The notes beneath the pieces were generated by a model that worked only from the letters and a program-made list of their open reading frames with translations, was not told the DNA's origin and ran no database searches. Below, one piece after another: positions 41,266 to 51,069 of a DNA stretch of 64,000 bases (position 1 is the first letter of the stretch; the number at the start of each line of letters is the position of its first letter). The translations under genes were made by a program, and so were the position numbers. This DNA is from Hyphomicrobiales bacterium (GTDB taxonomy: Bacteria > Pseudomonadota > Alphaproteobacteria > Rhizobiales > Rhizobiaceae), in contig UCKS01000032.1 in NCBI GenBank assembly GCA_900473045.1, positions 24,582 through 88,581 of the forward strand. Direction: 5' to 3'.

Positions 41266-41816
41266 CTACGCGACGGAGCGCGTGAGTTTCACCTCTGGAA
41301 AGTCTACCGGCACGTCGAGCGCGACGTTCAGGTAGTTGGTGAACAGGTTGAGGGCGACATGGGCCAGGATTTCGACGATGTCTTCATCGTCGAAACCGGC
41401 AAACCGCAATGCATTGACATCCGAGGTCTGGATGCTCCCTCTGTTGTCGACGATCCGTGTTGCGAAGGTGAGGGCGGCTGCCGTCCGTGGATCAGCCGAG
41501 CGGCCAGCCTGGGCCTGCGCCATTTCGTCCAGTGTCGCACCGGCCTTGCGCCCGAGACCCGTGTGGGCAGCCAGGCAATAGTTGCAGTTGTTGCGGTCAG
41601 CGATCGCGACGGCGATCTGTTCGCCGAGCTTGGCATCGAGACGGCCGCCACTGAGCGCACCGAACGAACCCCCCACATGCTGGCCAGTGCAGCCTGCGAA
41701 TTCGCGGCCGCCTTGAACATGTTCGGCACCGTGCCGAAAGCGGACTTGATCTGGGTGAGTTGTTCCAAGGTTTGGCCTGTTGCGTTGGCCGGGTCGATAA
41801 GTGTAACTCTGGACAT
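41266..41816 (-). pseudogene. Carboxymuconolactone decarboxylase/AhpD-like gene with a frameshift
   Basis: Two frames together give one protein. Codons from 41816 encode MSRVTLIDPANATGQTLEQL up to SQAALASMWG. After a G6 run (41669-41674, read CCCCCC on the plus strand) the continuation GGSFGALSGGRLDAKLGEQI, with the AhpD-type motif NNCNYCLAAHTGLG (two catalytic Cys and a His) and the C-terminus, lies in the other frame. Seven Gs, or four, would restore the frame. Homopolymer error in the assembly, phase variation or real decay are all possible. The expected role is a thiol-based peroxidase or reductase. Confidence 0.8.
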
Positions 41817-41892
41817 GTTCTGTCTCTCTATTAGGCTGGAGGGGGAATATGCGGGTTCGTCGATGGCTGTCGGCGGACCCGCGCTTGTTGGA

Positions 41893-42045
41893 TCACGTCA
41901 CGATTTCGCTGTGCCGGAAAGACTGGGGCGGCTGTAAGCGATCTTCAGAGTGATCGCGATGACGCCGCGTGGATGGAAGGGCTATTGCAGGCCATAGCAA
42001 TGCCGTTCCGACGGAAAGCCCGCCGGCTGAAAATTTCCTGGTCAT
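41893..42045 (-). CDS. Small exported-type protein (50 aa), possibly truncated
   Basis: The ATG at 42045 follows GAGGAAAT. The N-terminus MTRKFSAGGLSVGTALLWPA looks like a signal peptide. The rest (RRHRDHSEDRLQPPQSFRHS) is polar and unstructured. The frame ends abruptly at TGA, so this may be the surviving 5' end of a larger exported protein. It lies between the MarR-type and AhpD-like genes in the same unit. Confidence 0.5.
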   Translation of the reverse strand: MTRKFSAGGLSVGTALLWPAIALPSTRRHRDHSEDRLQPPQSFRHSEIVT

Positions 42046-42089
42046 GTCAGTATTTCCTCTGTTCTCCGTAGCCTGGAGGGGTTGCAGGA

Positions 42090-42734
42090 TTATCCTTGTT
42101 GAAACACGTCCCAGGTGGCTGCCCGGAACGAAGGATCGGCGGTCTCGTGTTCGCGGCAGTCGATGCGGATATCCCGCTGACCGAATGCCGCGTCGACGAA
42201 ATGACAATGATGCGGTTTTGCCGCATCGGAATGGGCGAACGGCGCGAAATACCGGCAGGTCGCGCACATGCGCTGGATCGGGATCGCGTCAACGTCCTGC
42301 AGGTGCCGGATCATCTTGACCAGTGTGATCAGCAGGTCCTCCTGCTCATGACCGGCCAGGGCATCAACCGATTGCGCGATAACGCCCTCGGATGATCTCG
42401 CCGCTTCGATAACTGAAATTCCCTCGGGCGTGATGGCGACATTGACAGCGCGCCGGTCTGTCCCCGCACTGCCTTTGGACAGAAGTCCCTTGCGCTCAAG
42501 CGCTGCGATGGAGTCCGTGGCCGATGGCTGGGAGACACCCAAGTTGGCGGCTATTTCCCGGACGCCCAGCCCATTTTGCCTGCTCTCCAGAAGTTCGAGA
42601 ATGGCCAGTTGGGTGGGGTTCAGCCCCGACGCCTTCGCCCGGTCCCAGTCATCGCTTCGCATCGCCGTCGCGATCCGCGAAAGGCCTTCGCGGATACGGT
42701 GATTAACGGTCGATGGGGACTTCGGCGTTTCCAT
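42090..42734 (-). CDS. MarR-family regulator with four-Cys C-terminal tail
   Basis: 214 aa. Residues about 30-115 form a winged helix (LAILELLESRQNGLGVREIA, then LGVSQPSATDSIAALERKGL). The tail (about 155-200) holds Cys157, Cys160, Cys177 and Cys193, spaced C-x2-C-x16-C-x15-C, beside a His cluster (PHHCHF), which suggests a Zn or Fe-S site for redox or NO sensing. It heads the leftward unit ending in hmp. Start at 42734 (METPKSP) is chosen over 42749. The sensing role is inference. Confidence 0.85.
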   Translation of the reverse strand: METPKSPSTVNHRIREGLSRIATAMRSDDWDRAKASGLNPTQLAILELLESRQNGLGVREIAANLGVSQPSATDSIAALERKGLLSKGSAGTDRRAVNVAITPEGISVIEAARSSEGVIAQSVDALAGHEQEDLLITLVKMIRHLQDVDAIPIQRMCATCRYFAPFAHSDAAKPHHCHFVDAAFGQRDIRIDCREHETADPSFRAATWDVFQQG

Positions 42735-43003
42735 GAGCGAAATATACATAGGACTCCTATTTCAAGCAAGAGCCCGCACAAAATATTATCTGCCGCCTCG
42801 ACGGCAATGTCCGCAGATGTCTCGATGCCGCATCGGCGGCTGAATCAAGCCATTCGCCTGCCACCCGGTGCGGCCACACAGGAGAGTGTCGATTTTGGCA
42901 GACGTGCTTGCCGATGCGTGCCATGTTTTTCAACAGAATCGAGTGGCATCCCACGGATGCCTCCGGCGAACAGACCCTGATCCCCTTCCGTTACGGAGCA
43001 TTC

Positions 43004-43348
43004 ATGACCCACACACTGACATTCGATCCGAATTCCCTTGAGCCCGAAGCGGGCGCCCCGGCTGAAGACCGGCTGATTTCCGGAGCGCCAAAATTTCGCA
43101 CCTGGAATTTCGAGGAGGCCGAAGGCGGCATTTATGCCGGCATCTGGGAAGCGACGCCCGGCAAGTGGCGCATCGCCTATGACGAGTGGGAGTATTTCCA
43201 TGTCCTGTCCGGCATCTCGATCGTTACCGAAGACGGCGGCGCCGCAATCCATCTGAAGGCCGGCGACAGCATGATCCTCAGACCCGGCTTCAAGGGAACC
43301 TGGGAAGTGATTGAAACGACTCGTAAGGACTATGTCATTCGGGTTTGA
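43004..43348 (+). CDS. Cupin_3 (DUF861) domain protein
   Basis: 114 aa of one cupin barrel: AGIWEATPGKWRIAYDEWEY, then FHVLSGISIVTEDGGAAIHL and LKAGDSMILRPGFKGTWEVI. This is the pattern of ethanolamine-utilisation/cupin_3 proteins of unknown substrate. GGAG precedes the ATG at 43004; the longer frame from 42908 has no ribosome site. It is divergent from the MarR-type gene and shares the roughly 270-base promoter region with it; it may be co-regulated. Confidence 0.8.
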   Translation: MTHTLTFDPNSLEPEAGAPAEDRLISGAPKFRTWNFEEAEGGIYAGIWEATPGKWRIAYDEWEYFHVLSGISIVTEDGGAAIHLKAGDSMILRPGFKGTWEVIETTRKDYVIRV

Positions 43349-44237
43349 GTGACAGGCTTGGGATACACACGATCCTTGGCCGTTCCATCGGACTGGAGAA
43401 ATCGTAGAGTGATTCCGGAACGAACTTTGCCCTGCGATAAGACCAGTTGAAAACGCGCCGCCCCTCCGGCGCGTCCACAATGAGCAGGCCATGATTTCGC
43501 AGGTACCGGGGCGACTTACCGTCGTACCTCGGCTCACGAAACGTCAGAATCGATGCGTCCAGCATGACGGTGACCGGCTGATCGCCCGATTGCAGGCAAT
43601 AAGGATTTCTTCCGGCTGTTCTTTCCGCTTCTGCCCAGACAGCGGTAGCCGAGGCAAAGGCAATCGCTAGAGACAGGGTCAGCGTGGCCGAGAGGGTCAG
43701 GCAGGATAAGCCAAAACGATCAAATGGCGGACTTTTCCGCCTGCCGGGCGCTGCAAGAAAGGCCAGGAAGGCCAAGGCGGCAGCAAGCAAGACCAGTAGC
43801 CCGAAGACAAAAATTCCATTCCATCGCGCGAAAATACCCAGCGGAAACAACAGTATGAGTGGGGCCGGGACATATGCGATGATTGCGAACAACAGATTGG
43901 CCGAGCGGAGCGTCACGGCCTCTCGCCGTTCGCGAAAAGCGGTGATCGATGCACCAATGGCAAAGCAAATCAAGAACAACAGGATAATGGCAAAGGATAT
44001 CGCCACCCCAAACCCGAACCGGGCATCGCTGCTGGCAGCCTCAGTGGAGAGCCAGTACGAGAAAACCGCATTCGAGAACGCCCCACCCCAGAACGCGTGG
44101 CGGCCGAAGTGCGGTCTGAGCGGTAAAACGATCATCGACAACAGCGTCAAGCAATAGGCTATGACGACGACGGTGAACGTCATCGCATTGGCAAGCTGAA
44201 GGATTTGCCGGACGGCATCCGTCAGCAATGTCACCAT
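43335..44237 (-). CDS. Hypothetical multi-span membrane protein
   Basis: 300 aa with about six membrane helices in the first 190 residues and a soluble C-terminal domain beginning ERTAGRNPYCLQSGDQPVTV, containing MLDASILTFREPRYDG. No family recognised. It overlaps the P450 gene by 7 bases at its start, so the two may be co-transcribed. The convergent cupin end overlaps its last bases by 14. Confidence 0.6.
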   Translation of the reverse strand: MVTLLTDAVRQILQLANAMTFTVVVIAYCLTLLSMIVLPLRPHFGRHAFWGGAFSNAVFSYWLSTEAASSDARFGFGVAISFAIILLFLICFAIGASITAFRERREAVTLRSANLLFAIIAYVPAPLILLFPLGIFARWNGIFVFGLLVLLAAALAFLAFLAAPGRRKSPPFDRFGLSCLTLSATLTLSLAIAFASATAVWAEAERTAGRNPYCLQSGDQPVTVMLDASILTFREPRYDGKSPRYLRNHGLLIVDAPEGRRVFNWSYRRAKFVPESLYDFSSPMERPRIVCIPSLSLKPE

Positions 44238-45478
44238 GCCAGGTCCAGCCGCTCCAGACCGTGGAAGTGATAGCTGTCCTTAATCTGGGGTTCGCTTGTC
44301 ATCCGCAGACCCGGCAGCCGCTCGAACAGGATCGGCAGCGACAGTTTCAGCTCCAGCCGTGCAAGCGGTGCGCCGATGCAGAAATGCACGCCGGCGCCGA
44401 AGGAGACATGCGCGCCTTCGTTTCTCTCGGGGCGGAAAGTGAGCGGATCGGAGAATTTCGCCGGATCGACATTGGCAGCACCCAGGAGAAGACCGATCTT
44501 CTCGCCCTTTTTCAGGCTGATGCCGTTTTCGAGTTCGATGTCTGAGAGGGCGTAACGCTGGAAGATGTGCAGCGGTGCCGCGTAGCGCATCGTCTCTTCG
44601 ATGGTCCGTTCGGTCGCCGTATCGCTGGAAAATACGTCTTTCGCCGAGGTGCCGGTCTCAAGCAAAGTGCGCACAGCATTACCAAGCTGATGCACCGTGG
44701 CTTCATGGCCGGCATTGAGCAGAAGCACGGCGGTCGAGATCAACTCGTCGTCGGACAGCCGCTCGCCGTCTTTTTCGGTGGTGATCATATGGGTCAAAAG
44801 ATCGTCGGCGGGATTTCTGCGCTTCCAGTCGATGATGCCCTTCAGGTAATCGGCGAACTCGACTGAAGCCAGGTTGGCGTCATGTTCGGTCTCGAGCGTC
44901 GGATTGAACACGTACATCTTGACCATGCGATGCGACCAGTCGAGCAGTTTTGGCGCCATGTCCAGCGGCACGCCGAGCATGCGGGCGATCACCGTGACCG
45001 GAACGATTTCGGCATAGGTCTTCAAAAGCTCGACCTGGCCGTCTTTTTCGAAACCGTCGATCAGGGAGTGGGAGAGGGCAGCGATCTCGGGCTTCAGCTG
45101 TTCGATCTGGCGCGAGACGAAGGCACGGTTGACCAGCGTGCGCAGCCGCGTATGCGCCGGCGGCTCAAGTTCGAGCAGCGAATGGGCCTCCAGCCGGTCG
45201 AAATCTGCCAGATGCGGCTTGGGCTCCGGCATGTTCAGCTCTTCGCGGGTAGCCACATGCAGGATCTGCCGGCCGAAGCGGCGATCGCGCAGCAGGCTGT
45301 TCACCTGATCATAACCGGCAAAATACCATTGCTGCTGCTCTTCCCAGAAGAACGACGGACATTGCGCATGCAGGTCAGCGTAGGTGGCGAGCGGGTTTTT
45401 GTAAAAGCCGGGGTCGCGAACGTCGATGCTGGCGGTGCGGGTCGAAGGCGTGATGGAAATGGCTGACGGTGCGGGCAT
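44231..45478 (-). CDS. Cytochrome P450
   Basis: 415 aa soluble bacterial P450. The I-helix is LLNAGHEATVHQLGNAVRTL, the K-helix ExxR is ETMRYAAPLH, and the heme-binding loop is FGAGVHFCIGAPLARLELKL with the axial Cys. It hydroxylates an unknown substrate with electrons from a ferredoxin partner that is not nearby. The start has a normal length and follows a 217-base intergenic space. It is followed by the membrane protein gene. Confidence 0.9.
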   Translation of the reverse strand: MPAPSAISITPSTRTASIDVRDPGFYKNPLATYADLHAQCPSFFWEEQQQWYFAGYDQVNSLLRDRRFGRQILHVATREELNMPEPKPHLADFDRLEAHSLLELEPPAHTRLRTLVNRAFVSRQIEQLKPEIAALSHSLIDGFEKDGQVELLKTYAEIVPVTVIARMLGVPLDMAPKLLDWSHRMVKMYVFNPTLETEHDANLASVEFADYLKGIIDWKRRNPADDLLTHMITTEKDGERLSDDELISTAVLLLNAGHEATVHQLGNAVRTLLETGTSAKDVFSSDTATERTIEETMRYAAPLHIFQRYALSDIELENGISLKKGEKIGLLLGAANVDPAKFSDPLTFRPERNEGAHVSFGAGVHFCIGAPLARLELKLSLPILFERLPGLRMTSEPQIKDSYHFHGLERLDLAW

Positions 45479-45694
45479 TGTGCATTCTCACTGGATGAAA
45501 TGGCGAACTACGCCGCTGATTTATGGCCAGTGCGGGGTTCCGACAAGGAGTTTGTCTTGCCGCTACCAGATTTACCCACTCTCAAAATTTCGAGCCCATG
45601 TGGCGAAAAGCAGGCTTATGCCTGATACTGTCTTGCCTTGCGGTGCAACATGTCTATGTCATGGATGATGAACGGCAACGACCAGAGAGAGACT

Positions 45695-46543
45695 ATGGCT
45701 TCGTCGCATACCAGCCTGTCAAAAGGCATTCTGGCCGCCATTCGCGGAAAGCGCGTGTCGCTGGCGGGCAGGGACCCGGCAGGCGAACGTGGCGATACGG
45801 TGATCGCGTCCTACAACATCCACAAATGCGTCGGCACCGACAACCGTTTCGATCCCGGCCGCACCACCGACGTGATCAGCGAAATCGGTGCCGACATCAT
45901 TGCCTTGCAGGAGGCCGACCAACGGTTTGGCGAACGGGCAGGGCTGCTCGATCTGGAACGGTTGCGCCGCGACTGCCATCTGATCGCGGTGCCGATTGCC
46001 GCCTTCTCTGCCAAAGGGCATGGCTGGCACGGCAATGTGCTTCTGTTGCGCGAAGGGGCTGTTGCCAAGGTTCATCAGTTGAAGCTGCCCGGTGTCGAGC
46101 CGCGCGGCGCACTGGTCGTCGATCTCGACCTGAAGGCCGGTCCTCTGAGGATTGTTGCCGCCCATTTCGGGCTGCTGCGGCATTCGCGCGCCCGTCAGGC
46201 GGAAGCGATCATCGCTGCCATCAGCGAGGCGGAAGAGCGGCCGACGCTGCTGATCGGCGACCTCAACGAGTGGCGCATGGGCCGCCGCTCGGCGCTGAGT
46301 TCGCTCAGCCCCATCTTTGATCACGCCGCAACGGCGGTGCCGAGTTTCCCGTCGCGCTTCCCTCTTCTGGCACTCGACCGGGTGATGGGCAGCCCGCACA
46401 ATCTGGTCACTGCCGTCGAGGTGCACAACACACCGCTTTCCCGCGTCGCCTCCGATCACCTGCCGATCAAGGCCTATATCGATCTCAAGGCTGCGCTTGG
46501 CGAGGGAAATCCGGTCGAAGCGGCTTCCGCCGCGCAATCATGA
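45695..46543 (+). CDS. Endonuclease/exonuclease/phosphatase-fold hydrolase (YbhP-like)
   Basis: A DNase-I-like fold: VIASYNIHKCVGTDNRFD, IGADIIALQEADQRFG, LLIGDLNEWRMG and the final SDHLPIKAYIDL carry the metal and catalytic residues. 282 aa from the ATG at 45695 (upstream ATGs at 45638 and 45653 are possible). The neighbour is a phospholipase D-type gene; the same EEP-PLD pairing occurs at ybhP-clsB in E. coli, which supports a role in phospholipid handling rather than DNA repair. Confidence 0.8.
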   Translation: MASSHTSLSKGILAAIRGKRVSLAGRDPAGERGDTVIASYNIHKCVGTDNRFDPGRTTDVISEIGADIIALQEADQRFGERAGLLDLERLRRDCHLIAVPIAAFSAKGHGWHGNVLLLREGAVAKVHQLKLPGVEPRGALVVDLDLKAGPLRIVAAHFGLLRHSRARQAEAIIAAISEAEERPTLLIGDLNEWRMGRRSALSSLSPIFDHAATAVPSFPSRFPLLALDRVMGSPHNLVTAVEVHNTPLSRVASDHLPIKAYIDLKAALGEGNPVEAASAAQS

Positions 46544-46561
46544 CCAACAGGCCGTCGTAGC

Positions 46562-48121
46562 ATGCGCGCCCATATCGTCGCTCTGTCCGCTTTTGTGTTC
46601 GGCTTTTTGGCGCTGGTTGCCGTCTATGCTTATGGCCGTTTCGGGCGCCACTTGCAGGGACCGGCATCGACCGCCGTGCAGCCACAGGCGGACCAGACGG
46701 AGCTCGACCGGCTGGCAGCTCCGCTGTTGGACGAGCACGCCGGCCTCAACGGAATTGCGCTGATCTCGGATAACATGGTTGCCTTTGCGCTCAGAGCCCT
46801 ATCGGCGCGCAGGGCAGGCCGCAGTCTCGATCTGCAATATTATTACTGGAAAAACGACCTGACCGGGCGGATGCTGATACGCGAAGTCCTGGCGGCGGCC
46901 GATCGCGGAGTCCGTGTGCGGCTGCTCCTCGATGATATCAATGCCGGTCTGCACGACCGCATGTGCCTGGCGCTGGATGGCCATGCGAATATCGAGGTGC
47001 GGCTATTCAATCCGAGCCGCGCGCGTACCGATCGGCTGAAGCGCGGCCTGGAAATGATGATGCGGCCTTTCCGCGCCACGCGTCGGATGCACAACAAGCA
47101 ATGGATCGCCGATGGCCGTCTGGTGATCGCCGGTGGCCGCAATATCGGCGATGCCTATTTCGATGCGGATGAACAGTCGAATTTTCGCGATCTCGATGTC
47201 TGGATGCTGGGGCCGGTCGCCGACGATGCCGCCGCCGTTTTCGATCGTTACTGGAACAGCCCGGTGGTGGTGCCGATCGGCCTGCTGCGCACGCCGCGCG
47301 CCCATTACCTGCCGGCTTTCAGGGCCAAGCTGGAGACCATTGCGGCGACGCCGGGAGGCCGGGATTATCTGGCCCATGTCAATACGATGATACCGGACAG
47401 TGCCCTGTTGCCCGCCGATACAGTGCTGCATTGGACAAGTGCTGCCATGCTGGTATCGGATCCGCCGGAAAAGGCGTTTCTGCAGAAGCGCAACAACTGG
47501 GTCATGCGTGAACTGATGCCGGCGCTGACATCGGCGCGACATGGCGTCCGGGTAATTTCCCCCTATTTCATCCCCGGTGCGCAAGGGATTGCGGAAATCT
47601 CGCGGCTGGTCCAGCGGCAGGTCAAGGTCGAAGTGCTGACCAATTCCCTGGCCGCCACGGACGTCGCCGCCGTCCACGGCGCCTACGCCAATTACCGCAA
47701 GGCGCTGCTTCGGGGCGGAGCGGTGCTGTTCGAATTGAAGGCAACGCATGAATTCGGCGATCCGCAGCGGATGTCGCTGTTCGGGTCGCGCGGTGCCAGT
47801 CTGCATACCAAGGCTTTCACGGTCGATGGAAAAACCGGCTTTGTCGGATCGATGAATTTCGATCCCCGCTCGGCGTCCCTGAATACGGAAATGGGCGTAC
47901 TCTTTACCCATCCGGCGCTGGTCAGGGAGGTCGAGGCGATTTTCGATACGGAAACCAGCCCGGAAAACAGCTTCCGCCTGTCGCTCGACAAGGGACGCCT
48001 GCGCTGGCACGACCGCGAAGGCGATGAAGCGCGCGTCCTTCGCCGCGAACCGGAAGCCGGTTTCTGGCGCCGCCTGATCGCCGGCGTCATTGGCGTTCTG
48101 CCGATCGAATCGCAACTGTGA
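46562..48121 (+). CDS. Phospholipase D superfamily, cardiolipin synthase-like
   Basis: 519 aa with an N-terminal membrane segment (about 5-25, VALSAFVFGFLALVAVYAYG) and two HxKxxxxD motifs: MHNKQWIADGRLVIAGGRNI (about 175) and LHTKAFTVDGKTGFVGSMNF (about 420). The duplicated active site fits bacterial cardiolipin synthases of the ClsC type. The gene begins 18 bases after the EEP gene ends. Confidence 0.85.
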   Translation: MRAHIVALSAFVFGFLALVAVYAYGRFGRHLQGPASTAVQPQADQTELDRLAAPLLDEHAGLNGIALISDNMVAFALRALSARRAGRSLDLQYYYWKNDLTGRMLIREVLAAADRGVRVRLLLDDINAGLHDRMCLALDGHANIEVRLFNPSRARTDRLKRGLEMMMRPFRATRRMHNKQWIADGRLVIAGGRNIGDAYFDADEQSNFRDLDVWMLGPVADDAAAVFDRYWNSPVVVPIGLLRTPRAHYLPAFRAKLETIAATPGGRDYLAHVNTMIPDSALLPADTVLHWTSAAMLVSDPPEKAFLQKRNNWVMRELMPALTSARHGVRVISPYFIPGAQGIAEISRLVQRQVKVEVLTNSLAATDVAAVHGAYANYRKALLRGGAVLFELKATHEFGDPQRMSLFGSRGASLHTKAFTVDGKTGFVGSMNFDPRSASLNTEMGVLFTHPALVREVEAIFDTETSPENSFRLSLDKGRLRWHDREGDEARVLRREPEAGFWRRLIAGVIGVLPIESQL

Positions 48122-48390
48122 TCCGCATTTACCGATTTTTCACTCAGAATGCGCCAAAGCCTGTGTGGAAAAGCGGAAATGACGGTTTGCGTCTATCTTG
48201 ACCGTTAGAACTCGCTAAACGATCCTCCGGACGCTGGGTGGCAACGTTCCGGTCCGGGACGTGTATTAACGTTATGAAGACTTCGCGACTTGAAGTCGGG
48301 TACTTGGACACTCTATGTATGGACAAGAGATATTCCCGATGATTCCCGGTGTGCAAATGGTTTTGCGCGCCAGATAGACAAAGGTTTGAC

Positions 48391-49023
48391 ATGAGAAATC
48401 CCGTTGATACCGCTATGGCTCTGGTGCCGATGGTCGTTGAACAGACCAATCGCGGCGAGCGCTCCTACGATATCTTTTCGCGTCTCCTGAAAGAGCGCAT
48501 CATCTTTTTGACGGGCCCCGTGGAAGACCACATGGCAACGCTGATCTGCGCCCAGCTGCTGTTCCTCGAGGCTGAAAATCCGAAGAAGGAAATCGCCCTC
48601 TACATCAATTCGCCGGGTGGCGTCGTCACCGCCGGCATGGCGATCTACGACACGATGCAGTTCATCAAGCCGGCTGTTTCGACGCTCTGCATCGGCCAGG
48701 CCGCATCGATGGGCTCGCTGCTTCTGGCCGCCGGTCACAAGGACATGCGCTTTGCGACGCCGAATGCCCGTATCATGGTTCACCAGCCGTCCGGTGGCTT
48801 CCAGGGCCAGGCATCCGATATCGAACGGCATGCCCGCGATATCCTGAAAATGAAGCGCCGTCTCAATGAAGTTTACGTCAAGCACACGGGCCGGACCTTG
48901 GAAGAGGTTGAACAGACGCTTGATCGTGACCACTTTATGACTGCGGACGAAGCGCTGAGCTGGGGTGTCGTCGACAAGGTCATCACCTCACGTGAGGCGA
49001 TGGAATCCGCTGCTGAAGCGTAA
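48391..49023 (+). CDS. clpP: ATP-dependent Clp protease proteolytic subunit
   Basis: 210 aa, [20 protein letters not shown] at the start. The catalytic Ser is in [17 protein letters not shown], the His in [16 protein letters not shown], and the Asp further on. Start ATG at 48391 follows AAAGG; a longer frame from 48349 is upstream leader. It forms the 14-mer chamber paired with ClpX, whose gene is next. The 270 bases upstream hold its promoter. Confidence 0.98.
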   Translation: MRNPVDTAMALVPMVVEQTNRGERSYDIFSRLLKERIIFLTGPVEDHMATLICAQLLFLEAENPKKEIALYINSPGGVVTAGMAIYDTMQFIKPAVSTLCIGQAASMGSLLLAAGHKDMRFATPNARIMVHQPSGGFQGQASDIERHARDILKMKRRLNEVYVKHTGRTLEEVEQTLDRDHFMTADEALSWGVVDKVITSREAMESAAEA

Positions 49024-49321
49024 ATTCGAGCTTTTGTGTGCGGATAGATGCATTTGTGACACATTTGTAATGGTCATGGGGCTTTATCCGCAAGCCAAAG
49101 CCGTTAGTATCGACCGTTAATGCTATGTTGAAGTTTGAAGTCCTAGCATTCGGTATTCGGTGGGAGATTCGTTGCTGCCGGGCATCAAACATGGTTGTTT
49201 GAGGCCGGTTCGTACTCCCGAAAGCGCCGTCATTTTGCGCATGAACGCGGAAAGTGTGCGGAGCGGGTTGAGTAGTCCGTTACACCTTGTTGGGTGTCCG
49301 GCGTGCTGGAAGGAAAGTGAT

Positions 49322-50599
49322 ATGAGCAAGGTCAGCGGTAGCAACGGCGGTGACTCCAAGAATACCCTATACTGCTCCTTCTGCGGAAAGAGCCAGCACG
49401 AGGTCCGCAAGCTGATTGCCGGACCGACCGTGTTCATCTGCGATGAATGCGTCGAACTGTGCATGGACATCATTCGCGAAGAGAACAAGACTTCGATGGT
49501 CAAGTCCCGCGATGGCGTTCCGACGCCGCAGGAGATCATCAAGGTTCTCGACGAGTACGTCATTGGCCAGCAACAGGCCAAGCGCATCCTGTCGGTTGCC
49601 GTCCACAATCATTACAAGCGTCTGGCGCATTCCGCGAAGGGAAGCGACATCGAGCTTGCAAAGTCGAACATCATGCTCGTCGGCCCGACCGGTTGCGGCA
49701 AGACCTATCTGGCCCAGACGCTGGCGCGCATCATTGATGTGCCGTTCACGATGGCCGATGCCACGACACTGACCGAAGCCGGTTATGTCGGCGAAGACGT
49801 CGAGAACATCATCCTGAAGCTCCTGCAGTCGGCCGACTATAATGTCGAGCGTGCGCAGCGCGGCATCGTCTACATCGACGAAGTCGATAAGATCTCGCGC
49901 AAGTCCGACAATCCGTCGATCACCCGGGATGTTTCGGGTGAGGGCGTGCAGCAGGCACTGTTGAAGATCATGGAAGGCACGGTCGCATCCGTTCCTCCGC
50001 AGGGGGGCCGCAAGCATCCGCAGCAGGAGTTCCTGCAGGTTGACACGACCAACATCCTGTTCATCTGCGGTGGCGCTTTTGCCGGCCTCGACAAGATTAT
50101 TTCGGCACGGGGCGAAAAGACCTCGATCGGCTTCGGTGCTTCGGTGAAGTCTCCGGAAGATCGCCGCGTCGGCGAAGTCCTGCGCGAACTGGAGCCGGAA
50201 GATCTGGTAAAATTCGGCCTCATCCCGGAATTCATCGGCCGTCTGCCAGTGCTGGCGACACTCGAGGATCTCGACGAGCCGGCACTGATCCAGATCCTGT
50301 CGGAACCGAAGAACGCGCTGATCAAGCAGTACCAGCGCCTGTTCGAGATGGAAGACGTGGAACTGACATTCCACGAGGATGCGCTGCGCGAAATCGCCAA
50401 GCGCGCCATCATCCGAAAGACCGGTGCCCGCGGCCTGCGCTCGATCATGGAAAAGATCCTGCTCGACACGATGTTCGAACTGCCGACGCTGGAAGGCGTC
50501 CGCGAAGTGGTCATCTCCGACGAGGTGGTCAAGGGTTCGGCCCGTCCGCTCTACATCTACTCGGAACGGTCCGAGGAAAAGGCCAACGTCTCGGCTTGA
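49322..50599 (+). CDS. clpX: ATP-dependent Clp protease ATP-binding subunit
   Basis: 425 aa. The N-terminal C4 zinc-binding domain is [32 protein letters not shown]. The AAA domain has Walker [16 protein letters not shown], Walker [14 protein letters not shown], and [16 protein letters not shown] with the IGF-loop region. It unfolds substrates for ClpP. The reading frame extends upstream to 49160, but the ATG at 49322 matches the conserved start (AAGGAAAGTGAT precedes it). It ends at a strong terminator. Confidence 0.98.
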   Translation: MSKVSGSNGGDSKNTLYCSFCGKSQHEVRKLIAGPTVFICDECVELCMDIIREENKTSMVKSRDGVPTPQEIIKVLDEYVIGQQQAKRILSVAVHNHYKRLAHSAKGSDIELAKSNIMLVGPTGCGKTYLAQTLARIIDVPFTMADATTLTEAGYVGEDVENIILKLLQSADYNVERAQRGIVYIDEVDKISRKSDNPSITRDVSGEGVQQALLKIMEGTVASVPPQGGRKHPQQEFLQVDTTNILFICGGAFAGLDKIISARGEKTSIGFGASVKSPEDRRVGEVLRELEPEDLVKFGLIPEFIGRLPVLATLEDLDEPALIQILSEPKNALIKQYQRLFEMEDVELTFHEDALREIAKRAIIRKTGARGLRSIMEKILLDTMFELPTLEGVREVVISDEVVKGSARPLYIYSERSEEKANVSA

Positions 50600-50621
50600 T
50601 TGGGTCGGCATTTTTTCAAAG

Positions 50622-50647
50622 AGGCCCGCCATGTGCGGGCCTTTTTT
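50622..50647 (+). terminator. clpX terminator
   Basis: AGGCCCGC (50622-50629) pairs with GCGGGCCT (50635-50642), followed by six Ts. Confidence 0.9.
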
Positions 50648-51069
50648 ATGCGGACAGGTGCCAAAAGGCTTGGTTTGCGTCGTCGGCATTGCGCACATAA
50701 GCAATAAGTGCAGGTCAGCCCTGCATATTTTGCGGATATCCATCCGTTGAAAGCTTGACCGCCGCATGTCGCTGCAGAAGGAATAATCGAGAGAATCAGC
50801 GATTGCTAAAAGCGGATAACAACGCGATTATGTAACGATTCTGTGTCGATGTGTCCCGGCACGAAAGCGTGTGCGTTCACTCCTGCGGCAAGGCCCGCAA
50901 CAGTCAGATACCGTTTACTACCATGCTAAGCCGCCTCCCAGGTCGGTAGTCGGCAAAGGGTTGAAAACAGACGTCACACACTCCACCTGACAGTGGAAAG
51001 AATGAGGACCGGAAGCGCTCTTGAACGCTTCGGGTAACGGGCCCGGAAACGGGACGGAAAGGAAATGAC
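50648..51069. other. Intergenic region before lon, about 420 bases
   Basis: I see no gene here. It should hold the lon promoter. A TTGAAA-type -35 candidate occurs near 50960, compatible with heat-shock control, but no clear -10 was confirmed. The ribosome site is GGAAAGG just before the ATG at 51070. Confidence 0.4.
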
